From Chrysopilus asiliformis (Eukaryota > Arthropoda > Insecta > Diptera > Rhagionidae), in assembly GCA_964034945.1 (NCBI GenBank), contig OZ035960.1:101672733-101736732 (forward strand): a stretch of DNA of 64,000 nucleotides, in the 5' to 3' direction. The notes under the pieces were generated by a model. That model was not told the DNA's origin. It searched no databases and was given only the letters and a program-made list of their open reading frames with translations. Position 1 is the first letter of the stretch, and each line of letters begins with the position of its first letter. Made by a program: the position numbers and the translations under genes. Positions 62,736 through 64,000 of this stretch are shown here, piece after piece.

Positions 62736-63874
62736 TCGAGGTAGTGTGTTACGCTTGCATATGTGAGAGAATACTAGAAACTCACTGGAAACGAGTAGAA
62801 AGCCTTTCTATTTTTTGGCGAATAAAAACCAATACAAGAATATGGAACCGTATGCAAAAGATGTGGTTTTATGTGCGTGTATTTCTATCCATTTTATATT
62901 TCCTGTTATCCCGGAGAACCTCGAGATATTTTATATAAACAGCGTTTCCAGTAAATCGTTCCGAGTAGAATGACAACTGAACGAAAACATAACCTAAAAC
63001 TGTTTGCTACCGGTGCGGATTTATTATATTCGTAATAAACCCGTCGGCATAGAATGGAAAGTAAGGCCTTTCTTCATTGACTTCCACTAGAGTAAGCACT
63101 ACACTATATAAATCGGGTTTTTTATCTCACTTCCCCTTTCTGCTGTCATACACTCGACCAAAAAAAATCAAATAGAATTCCCTTTTACAATACATACAGA
63201 AAAGTGCTGGCACTTTTGTTTACATTTTGCATGACATTTCATTGCAACGATTGATTTTGATGGATAATCACATTTTAGCGTGATAACATTGCATAATTTC
63301 ACATGAAAATGAATAAATCACAAATTCACCATTATTCAGTGAAGGAATGTTCCGCTAATGCCATTAAAAACCCAAACAGAAAGTTTTTTCGAGTCCCATC
63401 AACAACAGAAAGGTAAAGTATAACGAAAGATCGACAGAATTGAACATGAACGAGCCTTAAAACAATTGAAAACTAAAACTAAATTTAATTTAACACCTTT
63501 CAACACATAAGAACATTACTAATTTAATGGAAATATCAAATTCTCCATAAAACATTTCCATTATCCGATTTTGTTTTGATTTGTTTTCATTTCAAGTGAC
63601 ACATGGGAATCCATATTGCCACACACCACCAAATCGCTCAGTGTTTATGTGCACTGTCATGTAACAGCTATAAAAATCCTCGGATGTACGCTCCCAACAC
63701 AAAAAATTTTGTTAGAGCTTTCCATTCTATAATAGTAATTGTTCGGTGGTTATAGGTAATAAGCTTTGTTTGCAGAAATTATTCTGGATGTTATGGCACC
63801 CGTCTTACTCTTGAGTTCGTCATCATCATTTCTTATCATAGTACTATATGGTTCATAGTTTCTTTTTATTATGA
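62736..63874. other. Spacer, no gene seen
   Basis: No ORF with motifs, RNA gene or Su(H) pair. A TATATAAAT box lies at about 63104-63112 without a matching TCATTC initiator. Confidence 0.4.
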
Positions 63875-64000
63875 TACTAGCAGACCCTTCGTTGGCAGCT
63901 AAAAGTTTTTTGTATAACTTTTAGAATGCCAAAAAACCATAGATAACTTAAAAAGTTTTGGGAAAAAATGTTATCCTTACAGGACCTTCCGTTTCGAATT
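63875..64000 (+). repeat. Interspersed repeat resembling family X, truncated by the window end
   Basis: Starts TACTAGCAGACCCTTCGTTG, analogous to TACTAGCTTGCATACCCGTCG at 2905, followed by the same kind of TTTAGAATGCCAAAA sequence. Related but diverged subfamily. Confidence 0.5.

Overview
The window is animal DNA, most likely from a fly (Diptera). The evidence is two intronless Enhancer-of-split bHLH-Orange-WRPW repressors, one whose Orange region closely resembles Drosophila E(spl)mbeta, together with a Bearded-family gene of the malpha/m4 type. It is therefore part of an Enhancer of split complex (E(spl)-C), the cluster of direct Notch targets. I cannot name the species. The non-coding DNA is AT-rich and crowded with small inverted-repeat transposons, as in many lower Diptera.

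Layout. 1-14.5 kb holds an orphan Notch-response module (895-943), HES gene 1 (1445-2041, minus), the malpha-like gene (9123-9638, plus) and HES gene 2 (12808-13395, minus), separated by transposon-rich spacers. About 14.9-54.5 kb is one continuous satellite array built from the 9-mer GGAATGTAT and its 11- and 12-base variants, interrupted by a 200-N gap at 30001-30200. 54.5-64 kb is again transposon-rich. It holds two more Notch-response modules: one (55.5 kb) with a core promoter facing the satellite and no recognisable gene, and one (59.8 kb) driving a small Bearded-like gene that is frame-shifted as assembled.

Regulation. Six paired Su(H) sites (SPS) are visible, all head-to-head with exactly 17 nt between the 8-mers. 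Five have a proneural GCAGGTG box nearby (SPS+A). Five core promoters share a TATA-like box starting about -32 and a TCATTC initiator; two also carry a DPE match at exactly +28. The 3' UTRs of the three intact genes carry K boxes, and two carry Brd boxes, the known microRNA sites of this complex. Proneural activators and Notch would switch the genes on, the HES proteins would repress proneural targets, the Bearded proteins would inhibit Neuralized, and microRNAs would limit all of them.

The most unusual feature is the satellite. Notch-response modules on both sides argue that it lies inside the complex. On the minus strand nearly every regular unit contains ACATTCCA, which is both the TEAD/Scalloped consensus and the 8-mer target of miR-1. 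The unit spacing (41 bp per four units) is close to one DNA turn. The orphan Notch-type promoter at 55.46 kb points into the array in the direction that would make RNA carrying the miR-1 sites. Any decoy or sponge function is a hypothesis.
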